The notes under the pieces are model-generated. The model had not been told where the DNA came from. It saw only the letters and a program-made list of their open reading frames with translations, and searched no databases. 64,000 bases of DNA. It comes from Siphonodentalium dalli (taxonomy: Eukaryota; Mollusca; Scaphopoda; Gadilida; Siphonodentaliidae). Of this stretch, positions 47,095 to 58,760 are shown in pieces; positions within the stretch are counted from its first letter, which is position 1; every line of letters begins with the position of its first letter. Both the position numbers and the translations under genes were made by a program. The stretch spans positions 33,330,194 through 33,394,193 of the forward strand of contig CP136069.1 in assembly GCA_032622095.1 (NCBI GenBank). The letters are read 5' to 3'.

Positions 47095-47970
47095 TTATTT
47101 GGCCGGTTTTGGCCGGTTTGTTTGGTAAAGGGTTAAGTTGATTTCCGGATAATTAAATTTGTGCTCAATTTCCAGCCACGGAGACTCGTGTGGCTTATAA
47201 ACCGGGCTGCTCCTCGCTATATCGAGGCAATTCATACCAAACTTATTTCTTATATCAGCATGCGGACCAGCTTGAAGTAGATATCTCACAACAACCTTGT
47301 TACATGAAATAGGAAAGTGACGAATAGCCCTCATCAGACAAGTATCCCCGCTGTCATCCCGCCAATTAATGTCGAACTTGCTCTGTGTGAACAGTTTTGT
47401 AAGTTCCAGATTGGTTTTGGGACTATACCTGTCATTAAACAGAGACATGTGAAGCAAGCTAAGTTTGTGTTTGTCAACCGGGTTAACTTTGGCAATCCTT
47501 GAGCAAAATTCTAGCACGTCGTTCATCAAATCAGGATCAACAATATGCGCACCAGATTCAGGCAGATTCAAGTGACTCAAGCAGGAACGTATGTAATCCA
47601 TGATTTCAAACTTAAAAGAATTATTTATTTTTACATTTAGCTGTTTCCCATGGGTTAGACCGTCACCAAGTACATTAATGAAATGCATTATCTCCTGGCT
47701 GCAATTGAACTCTAATTTTGTGCGGAGTTTACACATTTTATCAAGAATCGATATGACTCTTTGGCTTGGAACATCATGCTTCAAACATAGATTAAACGCA
47801 TAATCCATAATTTTGATATCTGATTTGATTGTGTCTTTTGTCGGTTTGAAGAGACACTTGATACAGCTGTTATTCAAGCATTTTATATATTCTGAGTTAT
47901 CTTCTCCTATAACGCGCTCGTATATTAACATAGAGTGAATGCAGAGGAGAAACTGCGCTGATGACGTCAC
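47095..47970 (-). CDS. FEM-1-like C-terminal region, open frame
   Basis: 291 codons remain open downstream of the last nonsense codon. Recognisable are LIYERVIGEDNSEYIKCLNN (the FEM-1 segment after the first ankyrin block), a helical middle, and two ankyrin repeats (KHKLSLLHMSLFNDRY; GDTCLMRAIRHF with YLLQAGPHADIRNKFGMNCL). The last 15 or so residues (TLYQTNRPKPAK) are read from a repeat: the DNA there (47095-47136) contains TTGGTAAAGGGTTAA, which is also found in the inverted repeat next door. The native C-terminus is thus lost. It could be a separate truncated product or simply the unbroken part of a pseudogene. Confidence 0.7.
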   Translation of the reverse strand: MTSSAQFLLCIHSMLIYERVIGEDNSEYIKCLNNSCIKCLFKPTKDTIKSDIKIMDYAFNLCLKHDVPSQRVISILDKMCKLRTKLEFNCSQEIMHFINVLGDGLTHGKQLNVKINNSFKFEIMDYIRSCLSHLNLPESGAHIVDPDLMNDVLEFCSRIAKVNPVDKHKLSLLHMSLFNDRYSPKTNLELTKLFTQSKFDINWRDDSGDTCLMRAIRHFPISCNKVVVRYLLQAGPHADIRNKFGMNCLDIARSSPVYKPHESPWLEIEHKFNYPEINLTLYQTNRPKPAK

Positions 47971-49011
47971 AGCTTGACCATGCAGTCACATACATTGTTC
48001 GCCCTCATATGACAAAACGTTGAGTAATTCCTCCATTGTCTGCGGTTCCCTCTCATTCAGAAAAAAAGAGTTTCTTTCCTTTGGAAGATTTTTCAGACAT
48101 GGATGTTTTTCGTTCTTATATCTTATATTCTTTGCTTTTTTCCAATGCTGTGTTGCTTTGTAGATCAGTCATAGTAGAGACTTAAAAACGTAGTCGCACC
48201 CAGCACTTCATATGCATCGGCCATTACTTCATCGGGTTGATTGGAATTCTCGATTAATGACTTCATTATATCTTCGCGATCAAACATTGCGACATACGGT
48301 AGAACATCTACAAAACCCTTCCAATAATACTCAGCACATTTGTTAAGCAAGGCCTTCATCAATGCATGCCTCTCATTTCTCGCGGCGATATGTAGAGCGG
48401 TCAATCCTTCGTGATTTCGTAAATTCACGTTGGCGCCATTTTTCACGAGGAAATCAACTATATCCACGTTGTTCGACCTCCAGTGCGTTAGTTGGCATGC
48501 GTGAATAAGCGAGGGGTTTATACGTTTCCCGACCTTATCAACAAGAGAATTCACATCGGCGCTATGTTTTACGAGCACTTTGATGTTTTTCTTGTTACCA
48601 TTGGATATCGCATGGAGGAGAGGTGTTCGTCCGAGTTATTCTTTGTTCACAAACATTATTAAATAACGGATTTGTAATTTCTGCAGTTTTATCAATACGA
48701 GCATTGATGTGAAGTCCACTAAAGCACACGTTAGCTTTTGCAAGATCCAACTGTGCACAGTTAAATTCACCTTGATTTATTTCTGGAGAATAGTTAGGTG
48801 TATCTACTTCAGCTCCACATTTATCCAGAAGATACACCAACATCTTTTCACACTGACGCTCTCCTGCTTTCTTCCATAGAAGCTGTGTATTTTCAGCAAA
48901 AACAATATCTTTCCTTCTATCCTTGTGGACGTTTATCAACAACTTTTACAATCGTCTCACATCATTGTTTGTTATATATCGCCGAACTTTCGTGGTTACT
49001 GCATCGGACAT
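47095..49011 (-). pseudogene. FEM-1-like ankyrin-repeat protein, minus copy (broken)
   Basis: A CAG acceptor-like site (about 49038) precedes an ATG at 49009-49011, giving MSDAVTTKVRRYITNNDVRR. Ankyrin repeats follow (CFSGLHINAR; then, after a shift, NGNKKN, VKHSADVNSL, VDFLVKNGANVNLRNHEGLT, ALHIAARNERHALMKALLNK). Next come MADAYEVLGATTFLSLYYD and a region aligning with the FEM-1 middle and C-terminal parts, with two more ankyrin repeats. FEM-1 proteins are substrate receptors of CUL2 ubiquitin ligases. Comparison with the second copy shows a TAA replacing Glu after DVRRL, a 5-nt deletion near 48625, a 10-nt deletion near 48165 and a TGA after GEQCM (~47999). Confidence 0.8.
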
Positions 49012-50441
49012 CTCTTTTCAGTTTTGATACAAGCTTTGCAGAATCTGCAACAAAACAAAGGAAGGCGAGCCCAGAATCATAAAATCACGCAATGGAATGG
49101 CAAACGGATAATTTGTATCTGTTTACAAAATATTTAAAGACACGGATGGACTTCGCGATGGTATTGCTGTTAAAATAGTCACATCCGTTAAGGGCTATTC
49201 AGACGGAGTCGCGGGCGATGCGCCTTCAGTGTCGACGTTACATTAGGACAATCATGATATCACTGAGGTATTCACACGGCGTCGCGAGTCACGCGATGCG
49301 AGCGACGCGATCAAAGCGTCCATCGCAATGATACGATTTGTTCTAATTGATCGACGCGATAAGGGCGTTTACTCGAGTGTATTCGTTATTTTCAACGACG
49401 GAGATAGACGAAGTCACCAGATATGGAATCTATCAACATTGCCAAGTCATTTGTTGCAAACAGAATGGCTACTTCAAATTCAACATAATGTAGTGGAAAT
49501 ATAAAGTATGAAGAATTATATAACAAGACTATGGACTCTGCATCATACAAAACACACGCAGAACGTTTGGAATATGGATCGACATGGCATTCAAAAGACT
49601 ACTATATTTATATTTGTGTCATTGACCTGACGTGATTTGGAATAATGAGCCTACAGTACATGGTGGAAAAACGACCACATATTTATTATATGTGATAACT
49701 TGCTGCCATGTTGCCATTCAATTTTGAAGACGATATAAAACAATATTTACTTGCTGCCACGTTGCAATTTGAAGACGAAAACAAACGAGAGGATCGGCCC
49801 CCAACGTAGGATGACGGAATTTCCACGAGAATATTTTGGCGCCATTGAAACAGAAATCTAGACGCTCACATCGCTCGCGTCGCCGTCTGTAAGGGCCTTT
49901 AAAGACACCATAAATATTTAAATGGAGACATATTTTGTTCTTATATATAACAATCATAAATATCGCGTAAATTGTATATTATTGTCAAGTTCGTACTTTG
50001 TGTTTTGTAAACAAAAGCCAAATTATACTACAGTACAGTACGTAAAGAGTGTGCGATAAGCAAAACACTCAACGCCGTGGAGATCCCACTAAGTGAACTT
50101 TGGTTAAAATTATATATATATTATATAACAGCCAAGTGTTTGTCTGTGTGTATATATGTGGGTTTTTCTGTCATGGTTTTAGTCTATTTAAAAATATATC
50201 AACCTAATGAATTTTTACCACATCCTGCGGCACATCTTATAATACGACATACAAAAGTTCAGGCCAATCGACGTTTTTACTGATACGATGCAAACAAGAT
50301 GATACTATACGAATGTGGTTTCAGCTGGGTCCGTGCCAAAGCTAAATTCCGGACAAATTTCGCGAACCGTTTACTGACTTTCTTTAATTATTATCAGCGG
50401 TGCAGCAGTGAGGATATTTATAGCAGTCATGCTTGTCACCC
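47921..50441. repeat. Left arm of a large inverted duplication
   Basis: Mirrors 52424-61205 once two insertions in that arm are removed. It includes most of the FEM-1-like gene, its upstream region, a Harbinger-like element and the small frame at 50299-50466. Divergence is moderate, with many substitutions and indels. Confidence 0.88.
49191..49898. mobile_element. PIF/Harbinger-like non-autonomous element
   Basis: 708 bp. Terminal inverted repeats AGGGCTATTCAGACGG..GTCGCGGGCGATGCG and AGGCCCTTACAGACGGCGAC plus GCGAGCGATG. Flanked by TTA on both sides (49188-49190 and 49899-49901), fitting the 3-bp TWA duplication of PIF/Harbinger elements. No transposase frame. Confidence 0.72.
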
Positions 50442-50466
50442 GTCACCCGAAAATTGGTACACATAA
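50299..50466 (+). CDS. Small unassigned open frame, left arm
   Basis: A 55-codon frame starts MILYECGFSWVRAKAKFRTN. The right arm has the mirrored frame MILDECGFNGVRAKAKFRTN (52245-52565, minus, 106 codons). The reading frame has stayed open over about 45 codons in both arms despite substitutions. I recognise no family; it may be an exon or chance. Confidence 0.25.
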   Translation: MILYECGFSWVRAKAKFRTNFANRLLTFFNYYQRCSSEDIYSSHACHPSPENWYT

Positions 50467-50546
50467 GTTCACATGACCATTGGAATATCATGACCAGGGG
50501 AATATCATGGGGTTGGCAGGCCTGCAAATAGCGTGTCTGTCATTTG

Positions 50547-50638
50547 CAGAATGAGGTCCCCAGAGGGTGAATTTAGTGACGCTATCCCGCACAGCGGGCT
50601 AGCATCACTAAATTCACCCTCTGGGGAACTCAGTCTGC
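50547..50638. repeat. 42-bp-arm hairpin
   Basis: GCAGAATGAGGTCCCCAGAG, GGTGAATTTAGTGA and GCTATCCCGC mirror GCGGGCTAGC, TCACTAAATTCACC and CTCTGGGGAACTCAGTCTGC around ACA. Related single-arm sequences occur at about 45965-46170 and 46375-46435. Confidence 0.88.
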
Positions 50639-52144
50639 TTCGGCGATGTAGTATAGTGCTACATTCCCCAGTTGGCATACTGCCTGAACTGAGCAAGTCC
50701 ATAATATGTCTTTATTCCACTCGTACACAAAGTTTATGTTTTTCAAAAATGAGAGATAACTCTTAGATGCTCGTTATTTCGTTAAGGATCACTTTTACGA
50801 AGTAACGGACTGGACGTAAAACGCGGGACGGTTTCAATTGGTTGAAATATCAACTAACTATATATTTATTTGACGCCTGCCCTCACAGAAACAACTATTT
50901 TACTATATGTTTCCAGCTGGCGGGACTGTTCACTGGTAATCAACTAAACGTTCAGGTAAATCCAAATAAATTGTCTAAACCAACACATCAACCCATAATT
51001 TTCAACTAAATCTTATTTTGTGTACATGTCTAAAGATTCACACCACATTGAGACACATTTCGGGAACATTACATAAACTATACTTGAAACGGCGGGTGGG
51101 TTTGGGCTTCAATTTTTACAAAGCCAGCCCAATGCGTCACCATGCAACCTCATACATCGCAAATCAATAATTAGTATTCATCGAACCTGCATGGGCTGTG
51201 ACGAATGTTGGAAGCGGGGTGGATGTAATGTAAACAAACTGCTATAATGAGCAACTCTCTTGGCCACAATGTTTTCCCTTGTAATATAGGCTAGTATTCA
51301 TCTGAATCTGATGAAACGAAAACTATCGAGCGTATATAAAATTATATCTGAAGTCCAACGTATGCATGTATCGCATGTGCATGGACTGTACGCTTAGTTA
51401 TTTAAAATCTTGAATCAGGAAATACATATTAATACACACTCTGTTAAAATAATGTTAATAATAAATAAAATATACAGGTAGATACTCACATTTTAAATCT
51501 ATTGTCACCAAGCGTCAGTTCGGAATTCTGGCTTGACAGGCATATTATTTAAAAGCAACATGGTATGCAGATCGCGACCCAGTAATCGTTTGTTGATACT
51601 ATTCTGTGCAGTATTGATTAAGTTCACAGCGTAACGCACCTATACTGATTCAAACTCCAGGCAGAGTTATCGCTCATCGCTCCGCTGAGATACCACTGCC
51701 ACAAGGACCTTTGGTAAGGATTTCTGACATGGTCCTAGTTCTTATGTTTTAGGATTAAAATTGTCTATGTCTGACTCAGTTCATATTCTTATTTTCAATA
51801 TCGAAATAATTACCATTATTGCAAACTTGTGGTGGTCAAAATAAAATAATAGGCGACTAAATATAGTTCCGACGATACGTGAAAATTGATGTATCGGTAC
51901 GCAAAGTACCATCCTTATGGCAGTGGTGTATCGCAGTGATAACATAGAGGGCGCTGCATGGAGTTTGATACTTAATGTGGCTGTATTATATATTTGCCTA
52001 TCAATCGTGACGTCGGCGTACCCAGGTAGATGGAGCTGTTATTTTGAATGAATATATGCACATCAAAGTGAACTATAAAAGCGCTCTGATAATAATAAAC
52101 TTATAATATAATCAATGGGGCGCTTCTCCCGATAGTAAACAGTA

Positions 52145-52310
52145 GACATGTTTATACATAATCTCATCAGGAACGTGACTATATATAGAGGGTCTCAGTC
52201 GGGGTTGTACACAGTATATATACATAATACTACCAGGGGCGTGGCTATACAGAGGGTCTCCGCTGTGTACAAAATATATATAGATAATCCCACAGGGACG
52301 TGTCACTAGA
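52145..52310. repeat. About 70-bp tandem repeat, three units
   Basis: Each unit has TATA(C/G)ATAAT, CAGG(A/G)(A/G)CGTG and GTCTC steps plus a GTACACA motif. Confidence 0.65.
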
Positions 52311-52565
52311 TTGTCTCCGCGCGTTGGGGCTAAAACACATGCAGCGAGGGTATACGGACTCTGTTCGTGTGTACACATCTACATATATATGTCCATTTAA
52401 GTCGTCTGAGGTAAACAATGAATGGTGGCAAACATGACTGCAGGAAATATCCTCACACCTGCATCGCAGATAGCGATTAAAGATAGCCAGCAAACGGATC
52501 CCGGAGTTTGTCCGGAATTTAGCTTTGGCACGGACCCCGTTGAAACCACATTCGTCTAAGATCAT
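52245..52565 (-). CDS. Small unassigned open frame, right arm
   Basis: 106 codons. The first half matches the left-arm frame at 50299-50466. The second half extends into spacer sequence and carries no known motif. Confidence 0.22.
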   Translation of the reverse strand: MILDECGFNGVRAKAKFRTNSGIRLLAIFNRYLRCRCEDISCSHVCHHSLFTSDDLNGHIYVDVYTRTESVYPRCMCFSPNARRQSSDTSLWDYLYIFCTQRRPSV

Positions 52566-53029
52566 GTTGTTCGCATCATTTCAGTAAAAACATCGACTTG
52601 ATAACCTTTGGAAAAAGCATTGTGTCTCAGGTCGTCTTGCATCGATTGGCCTGAACTTGAGTTTGTCTTATTCTAAGATGTGCCGCAAGATGTGGTAAAA
52701 ATTTAGTTGCATAGCACATTAGGTTGATATATTTTTAAACAGGCTAAAATCGTGACAGATAAACACACATATATACACACAGACAAACACTTGGCTGTTA
52801 TATAATATATATATATATATATCATTTTAACCAAAGTTCACTTAGTGGTATCTCCCCGGTGTTGAGTGTTTTGCTTATCGCACACTCTTTACGTACTGTA
52901 TTGTAACATAATTTGACTTTTGTTTACAAAGTACGAACTTGACAATAATATACTTGTACTATTTACGCGATATTTATGATTGCTATATTATATAAGAACA
53001 AATTATGTCTCTATTTTAATATTCTTTGT

Positions 53030-53644
53030 TTATGGCACGTATCGACGGCGACGCTCGCGTCGCGAATGGCCCCATAATATTCTCGTGGAAACTTGGTCGA
53101 CCGTGTCGTTTGTTTTTCGTCTTCAAATGGCAACATGGCAGCAAGTCATCACATATAATAAATATGTTGTCGTTTTCCACCATGGAATGTAGGCTCATTA
53201 TTCCATTTCACGTCAAGTCAATGCCAATGAAATAGTCTTTTGAGTGCCATGTCCACCCATATTCCATACGTTCTGCGTGTGTTTTGTATGACGCAGAGTC
53301 CATAGTCTTGTTATATGTTTCTTCATACCTTATATTTCCACTGCACTATGTTGAATTTGAAGTAGCCATTCTGTTTGCAACGAATGGACTTGGCAATGTT
53401 GATAGATTCCATATCTGGTGACTTCGTCTATCTCCGTCATTGAACAAACCGAAAACACTCGAGTAAACGCGCTTATCGCGTCGATCAATTAGAACAAATC
53501 GTATCCTTGCGATGGACGCTCTGGTCGCGTCGCTCTCGTCGCATGGCTCGCGACGCCGTGTGCATACGTCAGTAATATCATGTGTGTCCTAATTGAACGT
53601 CGACACTGAAGGCGCATCGCTCGCGCCTCCCTCTGAATAGCCCT
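53030..53644. mobile_element. Harbinger-like element, right-arm counterpart
   Basis: The CCCT terminal end at 53641-53644 is followed by TAA. The other end is eroded near 53030 (CGACGGCGACGCTCGCG kept at 53042-53058). Same element and same position as 49191-49898, so it was there before the duplication. Confidence 0.68.
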
Positions 53645-53692
53645 TAACGGATGTGACTATTTAAACAGCAATAGCATCGCGATGGCCACCCG

Positions 53693-56262
53693 TAGTCCAG
53701 GCACATAAGGTTTCACTAGTGTAAAAAATCGGGGAAAACTGATTTTTTCAGGGATCAATAAGAACATGTTTATGAACAACGTGGCAAAAGTCCCCTAAAA
53801 TCCGAGTTGAGCTTTTTGAGATATCTTGATTTTTCGGAATGGTTCAAATTCTGAAGCATCTCCATCAGGCCATATGGGAATGCAGTCATGTGTAGATCAA
53901 TTAATTCCAAATTCATAATACATTGACATACATACAAACAATGCTTAGCCGTGAACCATATAAGTTGAATTGAAGTCCCAAAATGGCCGCCAAAATGGCC
54001 AAAATAGAATGAAATTTACATTTGATGCATAATTGAATAGCTAGTCCCATAAGAGTGACAACACGCTCGAAATATGTGAGGAAGAATGATTGCAGAGAAT
54101 AAGAGAAACATTTTATCGGGTATGTGCGAATTATCTCTAATATATATCGCGAGAGATATAGCGAAAAGCAAGGTCTCATAAAATGGTTAAATCTGGACTT
54201 TTTGACCGCAAAGAAACGGGAGAATAAGGCAAATTTTTCTGCACTATTTATCTTGAATCGTGTGATATATATGTGCACTACACTGTAAAATGAAATTTAA
54301 TAGCGAAGAATTGATTCTGTGACCTTTCATAGAAGCCGAAATATATGTGCTCATAGCAGTATCACTAATGTGACCGGTCATCGTTTCTTTTGATATATAC
54401 ACCATCAAACCTTTCGAAATACACTGCTATAGAGCAGTATGAGCGATATTCATAGAGTAATGGGTGAATTGTGTAGATTATATTCTCCGTGTCTTAAAAT
54501 ATTAGTAATTTTTGCCTAAGAATAAGTAATAAATCACGAATATTTCGCTGTTATCACAAGAATGCATGGTGGTATACTATGAAAGCAATTTATCAAAACA
54601 CAAAGGAGTACCATATACTTTCTTTAAAAAAATCTAAACTTGACCAAAATTGCCCACATACTCTGTGACAGAGACTGTCTTTATACCTGGAAATAATATT
54701 TGGTTATATTCACCAAGGTCACATATACGCGAAGGGTACTATGTTTTCTGCAACCGCATTACCGTGTGTATCCCTTCTCCCTAATGTTACACATATCTGC
54801 TGAACTAACAACCATAACTAGCAACATTGAGTCAATGTTCAACGCTGAAATAACAGCTTTAAACGATGATCACCTGATATTTTGCACAAGTTCATGGGTG
54901 GTTTTGGCAAGATATTTTCAAACAACAAAATACGGAAAACTAATATTGTACATTGCGTAATAGCATATTCCAGTTGCAAGTTGCCGACTGAAGTAAGTTG
55001 AACAAATTGTTTACTAAGAGACCGGTTTGGAAGCAGCACGAAAATTAGTCGTATATCAAATGTACGATGTGCTGTCTATTTGATCTGGTGTGATGCAGTG
55101 CTAATCTTTTGAAGAGGTGGCGGTTTCTTTGCAATATAATAAGAATTGCAACATACGTGTGTGGTTTATTATCATGTACAGTGGTGAACAATCCGGAAAT
55201 GTAACTACTATTTATACCGCAAGGATATGCACTTAAGTTTCTGCGTTCCATTCAATAATTTATCATCACGCCGAACGAAACTACCATACATTGTGTGGCG
55301 AAACATTACTTCGTATGTTGCATGCCCGAAATTATTATTTGTGGCCCCGACTGTAAACAGAAAACCCGAAATTTTAAAGACGTAATTCATTGGGTTTGAC
55401 CTGCGTTGCAATGGCCGATAAATCCTCCACATGGGCCTGTTTTAATGAACTGTGTACCTTTAAAGATATTTAACAACAGACTTGTATATTGTTAATACGT
55501 ATTTTACCTACTAGGTGGTTATATAATAAGTTGCCATCATTTCGGCTTAGCTTGGTGGTTGCGGCCATTTTGACAGCCATTTCATGACCGCGTTTGTAGT
55601 ATTCTGATCGTGTCACTATATTCGCTCTCGTACTCATATTTCACATATACTGGTATAACTTAGTAATGCATATGACTAGCTTAGACAAAATAGAATATCA
55701 AAATACGACCAGATCGTTGACAACCAGATTCGGGGGTAGGGTTATGTTTTTACAAGTTTTGACAACTTATGATGTGCGTACTCGCTAGTTCTGCCTATTA
55801 TAGCGACGGGGTGGTGTCTGTGCAGTTTTTAAAATAGATAGCTTGCGCCTATGTTTTGAGAAGCCTGAGAAATCCGACATCGAATACATCAGTTTGTCTT
55901 CAAAATCGTCAGTATTTTGGCTCAGTGTTTTATTTCATATCTATATATGCGAAATTCATTCGATGTTTCCTTTTGAATGGGTGTCGTTGGTTCGAGAATT
56001 GTATATCGAACAATATTGAGTGCTTTTTGTATACGTTTCGGCTGAAAAATTGTTACAACATCCAATTATTTCCATCATTGTGAAAAATATTGTTTTGTTT
56101 AATTATATGGAAAAAATGATGAAACTCAGAAGGCTCAAATCGGATTTTAGGGGACTTTTCGTGACGCGTCCGCGATGTTATGGCCAAAATAATATAAAAA
56201 AATCAGCTTTCCCCGATTTATTTCCTTACTTTTCCACTTCCATGTCTAATGTGCCTGGACTA
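53693..56262. mobile_element. 2.57-kb TIR DNA element with CCG target duplication
   Basis: Ends TAGTCCAGGCACAT and ATGTGCCTGGACTA are inverted repeats. CCG lies on both sides (53690-53692 and 56263-56265), and the left arm has a single CCG at the matching place. Subterminal blocks AAATCGGGGAAA and AAAAGTCCCCTAAAATCCGA also mirror each other. No transposase frame was recognised, so it is non-autonomous or decayed. It includes an AAATGGCCGCCAAAATGGCC block near 53984. Confidence 0.8.
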
Positions 56263-56401
56263 CCGTGTCTTTAAATATTTTGTAAACAGATACAAATTCT
56301 CCGTTTTCCATTCCATTGCGTCATATTATGATTCTGGGCTCGCCTTCCTTTTATTTGTTTTGTTACAGATGCTGCGAAGCTTGTATCAAAACTTAAAAGA
56401 G

Positions 56402-57078
56402 ATGTCCGATCCTGTTGCCACGAAAGTTCGGCGATATATAGCAAACAATGATGTGCGACGATTGGAAAAGTTGTTGAAAAACGTCAAGGATAGAAGGAAA
56501 GATATTGTTTTTGCGGAAAATGCACAGATTATATGGAAGAAAGCAGGAGTGCGTCAATGTGAAACAATTTTGGAGTATCTTCTCGATAACTTTGGAGCTG
56601 AAGTAGATAATTATTATCCAGAAATACATCAAGGTGAATCTTCCAAAAGCCAAAGTGTGTTTTAGTGCACTTCACATCAATGCTCGTATTGATACAACTG
56701 CAGAAATTACAAATCCGTTATTTAATAATGTTTGTGAACAAAGAATAACTAAACTCGGACAAACACCTCTCCTCCATGCGATATCCAACGGTAACAAGAA
56801 AAACATAGCGCCGATGTAAATTATCTTGTTGATAAGGTCGGGAAAAGTATAAACCCGCCGCTTATTCACGCCTGTTCACTAACGCACTGGAGATCGAACA
56901 ACATGGATATATTTGATGTCCTCGTGAAAAATTGCGCCAACGTGTATTTACGAAATCGCGAAGGATTGACCGCTCTTCATCACGCCGTGAGCAATGCATT
57001 GATGAGTTTGCATTGATGAAGTTTTTGCTTAACAAATGTGCTGAGTATTATTGGAAGTTTTGTTGATGTTCTACCCTA
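56402..57078 (+). pseudogene. FEM-1-like ankyrin gene, plus copy, 5' part
   Basis: ATG at 56402 (MSDPVATKVRRYIANNDVRR) after a TGTTTTGTTACAG acceptor-like site. The Glu codon after DVRRL is intact here. It runs open to 56665, is shifted by a deletion after the GEFN position, resumes as KVCFSALHINARIDTTAEIT and QTPLLHAISNGNKKN, is shifted again near 56810 by a deletion of about 19 nt, and continues as DKVGKSINPPLIHACSLTHW and LVKN.ANVYLRNREGLTALH to 57075. A 3.76-kb element then interrupts it within the VDVLPY codons. Lesions differ from those of the minus copy, so both decayed independently after duplication. Confidence 0.8.
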
Positions 57079-57839
57079 CACTCTTTAAAAAATAGGTACT
57101 TCAGAGTGCCTACGTAGGTACTAAGCTTTGTCCCAGGGGGAGTACCAACTGTTTGGTACTCAGGAGTATCAAAAGTGGTACTCTGGAGTACCAAAAGTTT
57201 AGGTACTCTAGAGTACCAATATGATTGGTACTCTGGATTACCTACTAAATATTTAGGTTCTATCCGGGCATTGTGCATATAATACCCACCCTGCCTTTAT
57301 GTCACCGAAGTCATGACGCACACGACATGAAGTGCTAAGAAATACACACCCATTATATTATATGAAGTACCGAATATAAAGACAGGTACTCTGAAGTATT
57401 TAGGTACTATGCATAGTACCTAGCAATTTGGTACTCCACAGAACCAAACATATAGGTACTAAGCGGAGAACCTGCCCAGATACCAAGCACTCGAAATTAC
57501 GAAACATGGCCGACGGCAAATTTAACAATGTGGCAATTTAGATTCCAAATGAAGCTATGGTGTTTAAACATTGAATAAAGTACAAAACCACTCCATTGCA
57601 TAGTGATAATGAAATAATCCGAATTATACATGCATTACTTTTATTAGTATATAACCTTGATCGTGATTTTGAACTTAAATCAAAGTTTAAGATCACGATT
57701 TCAGGATTCCCTGTTCCCTGCATGTGGAGTAAAATTGGTCTGAATGTCCAAAAATAATTTCTTAATTTGTGTGCAATAATATTAAGTAAACATAAATCAA
57801 ACATCTTGGAACTGGTCTGGATGAAACACCGATCGATCT

Positions 57840-58760
57840 AGAATAGCCCGATAAATAAAAAAACTACCTTGCGATAAATCGCAAACCTATGCGAATCGCA
57901 AACAACTTTGCAATAAGTACCGGTATATGCGATTTAGTGTAAAGGTTTTCGATTGATTACAAAAGGTTTGCGATTAATGGTTTGTGATTTATCGCAGATA
58001 TATTTTCATGCATTGGCATTAATGGACTTGAACCATATAAATATAATCCGACAACTACAACAGGTCTGGGTAAACCACCAATCAATCTATAATAGCATGG
58101 TTGGGCTAAAATAGACCGATCATTCTTTGGCAGCAAGCATGCATGTGGGATAAGGCGAGCAAACCTTCGCGATAAATCACAAAACAACTTTGCGAAAAAT
58201 CACAAACACTTTCGCGATAACACGCAAAACCATTACGATAAATCTCAAACATCTTTACGATAAATCTCAGACTACGTACTGTGTGAATAATTTTTTTTAT
58301 CTATCGCAAAGATGTTTGAGATTTGTCGCAAAGGTTTTTTTTGCACTAATGGGCTTCTGTGAATATTATAAATCAGACATCTTAAACAGGTCTGAGTGAA
58401 CAACCTATCAATCTATGCCCGGTCGGACTAAAATAGACCGATCAGTCATTCACAGCCAGATGCATGAGTGATGAGGGAGCAAACCTTTGCGACAACACAC
58501 AAACCTTTACGATAAATCTCAAACATCTTCATGATAACTCTCAGACTACGTACTGGGCGATTATATTTTTGCGATTTATCGCAAAGATGTTTGAGATTTT
58601 TCGCAAAGGCTTTTTGCCGATAATGGGCTTCTGTGAACATTATAAATAAGACATCTTAAACTGAGTCTGAGTGACGAACCTATCAATCTATAATTGCCCG
58701 GACATGCTAAAATAGACCGATCGGTCATTCACAGCCAAGGGAGCAAATCTTTGCGATAAC
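57840..58760. repeat. TTTGCGAtAAATCGCAAA-type tandem repeat, about 300-bp units
   Basis: Two long units (about 58130-58440 and 58440-58740) plus a partial one. Shared blocks are AATAGACCGATC, CATTC.CAGCCA, GCAAACCTTTGCGA, ACGATAAATCTCAAACATCT, CTCAGACTACGTACTG, GCAAAGATGTTTGAGATTT, ATGGGCTTCTGTGAA and ACATCTTAAAC. Inverted TTTGCGA/TCGCAAA pairs recur within each unit. Confidence 0.82.

Larger units (their letters stand above)
50442..52423. other. Spacer of the large inverted duplication
   Basis: About 2 kb without a recognisable gene. It contains the hairpin at 50547-50638 and three units of about 70 bp at 52145-52310 (ATACATAATC.., A(G)GG(A/G)ACGTG, GAGGGTCTC). Confidence 0.5.

Noticed and set aside
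51305-51335. CTGATGA followed closely by GAAA as a hammerhead
   Set aside because: Only three bases separate the two core parts, so stem II cannot form.
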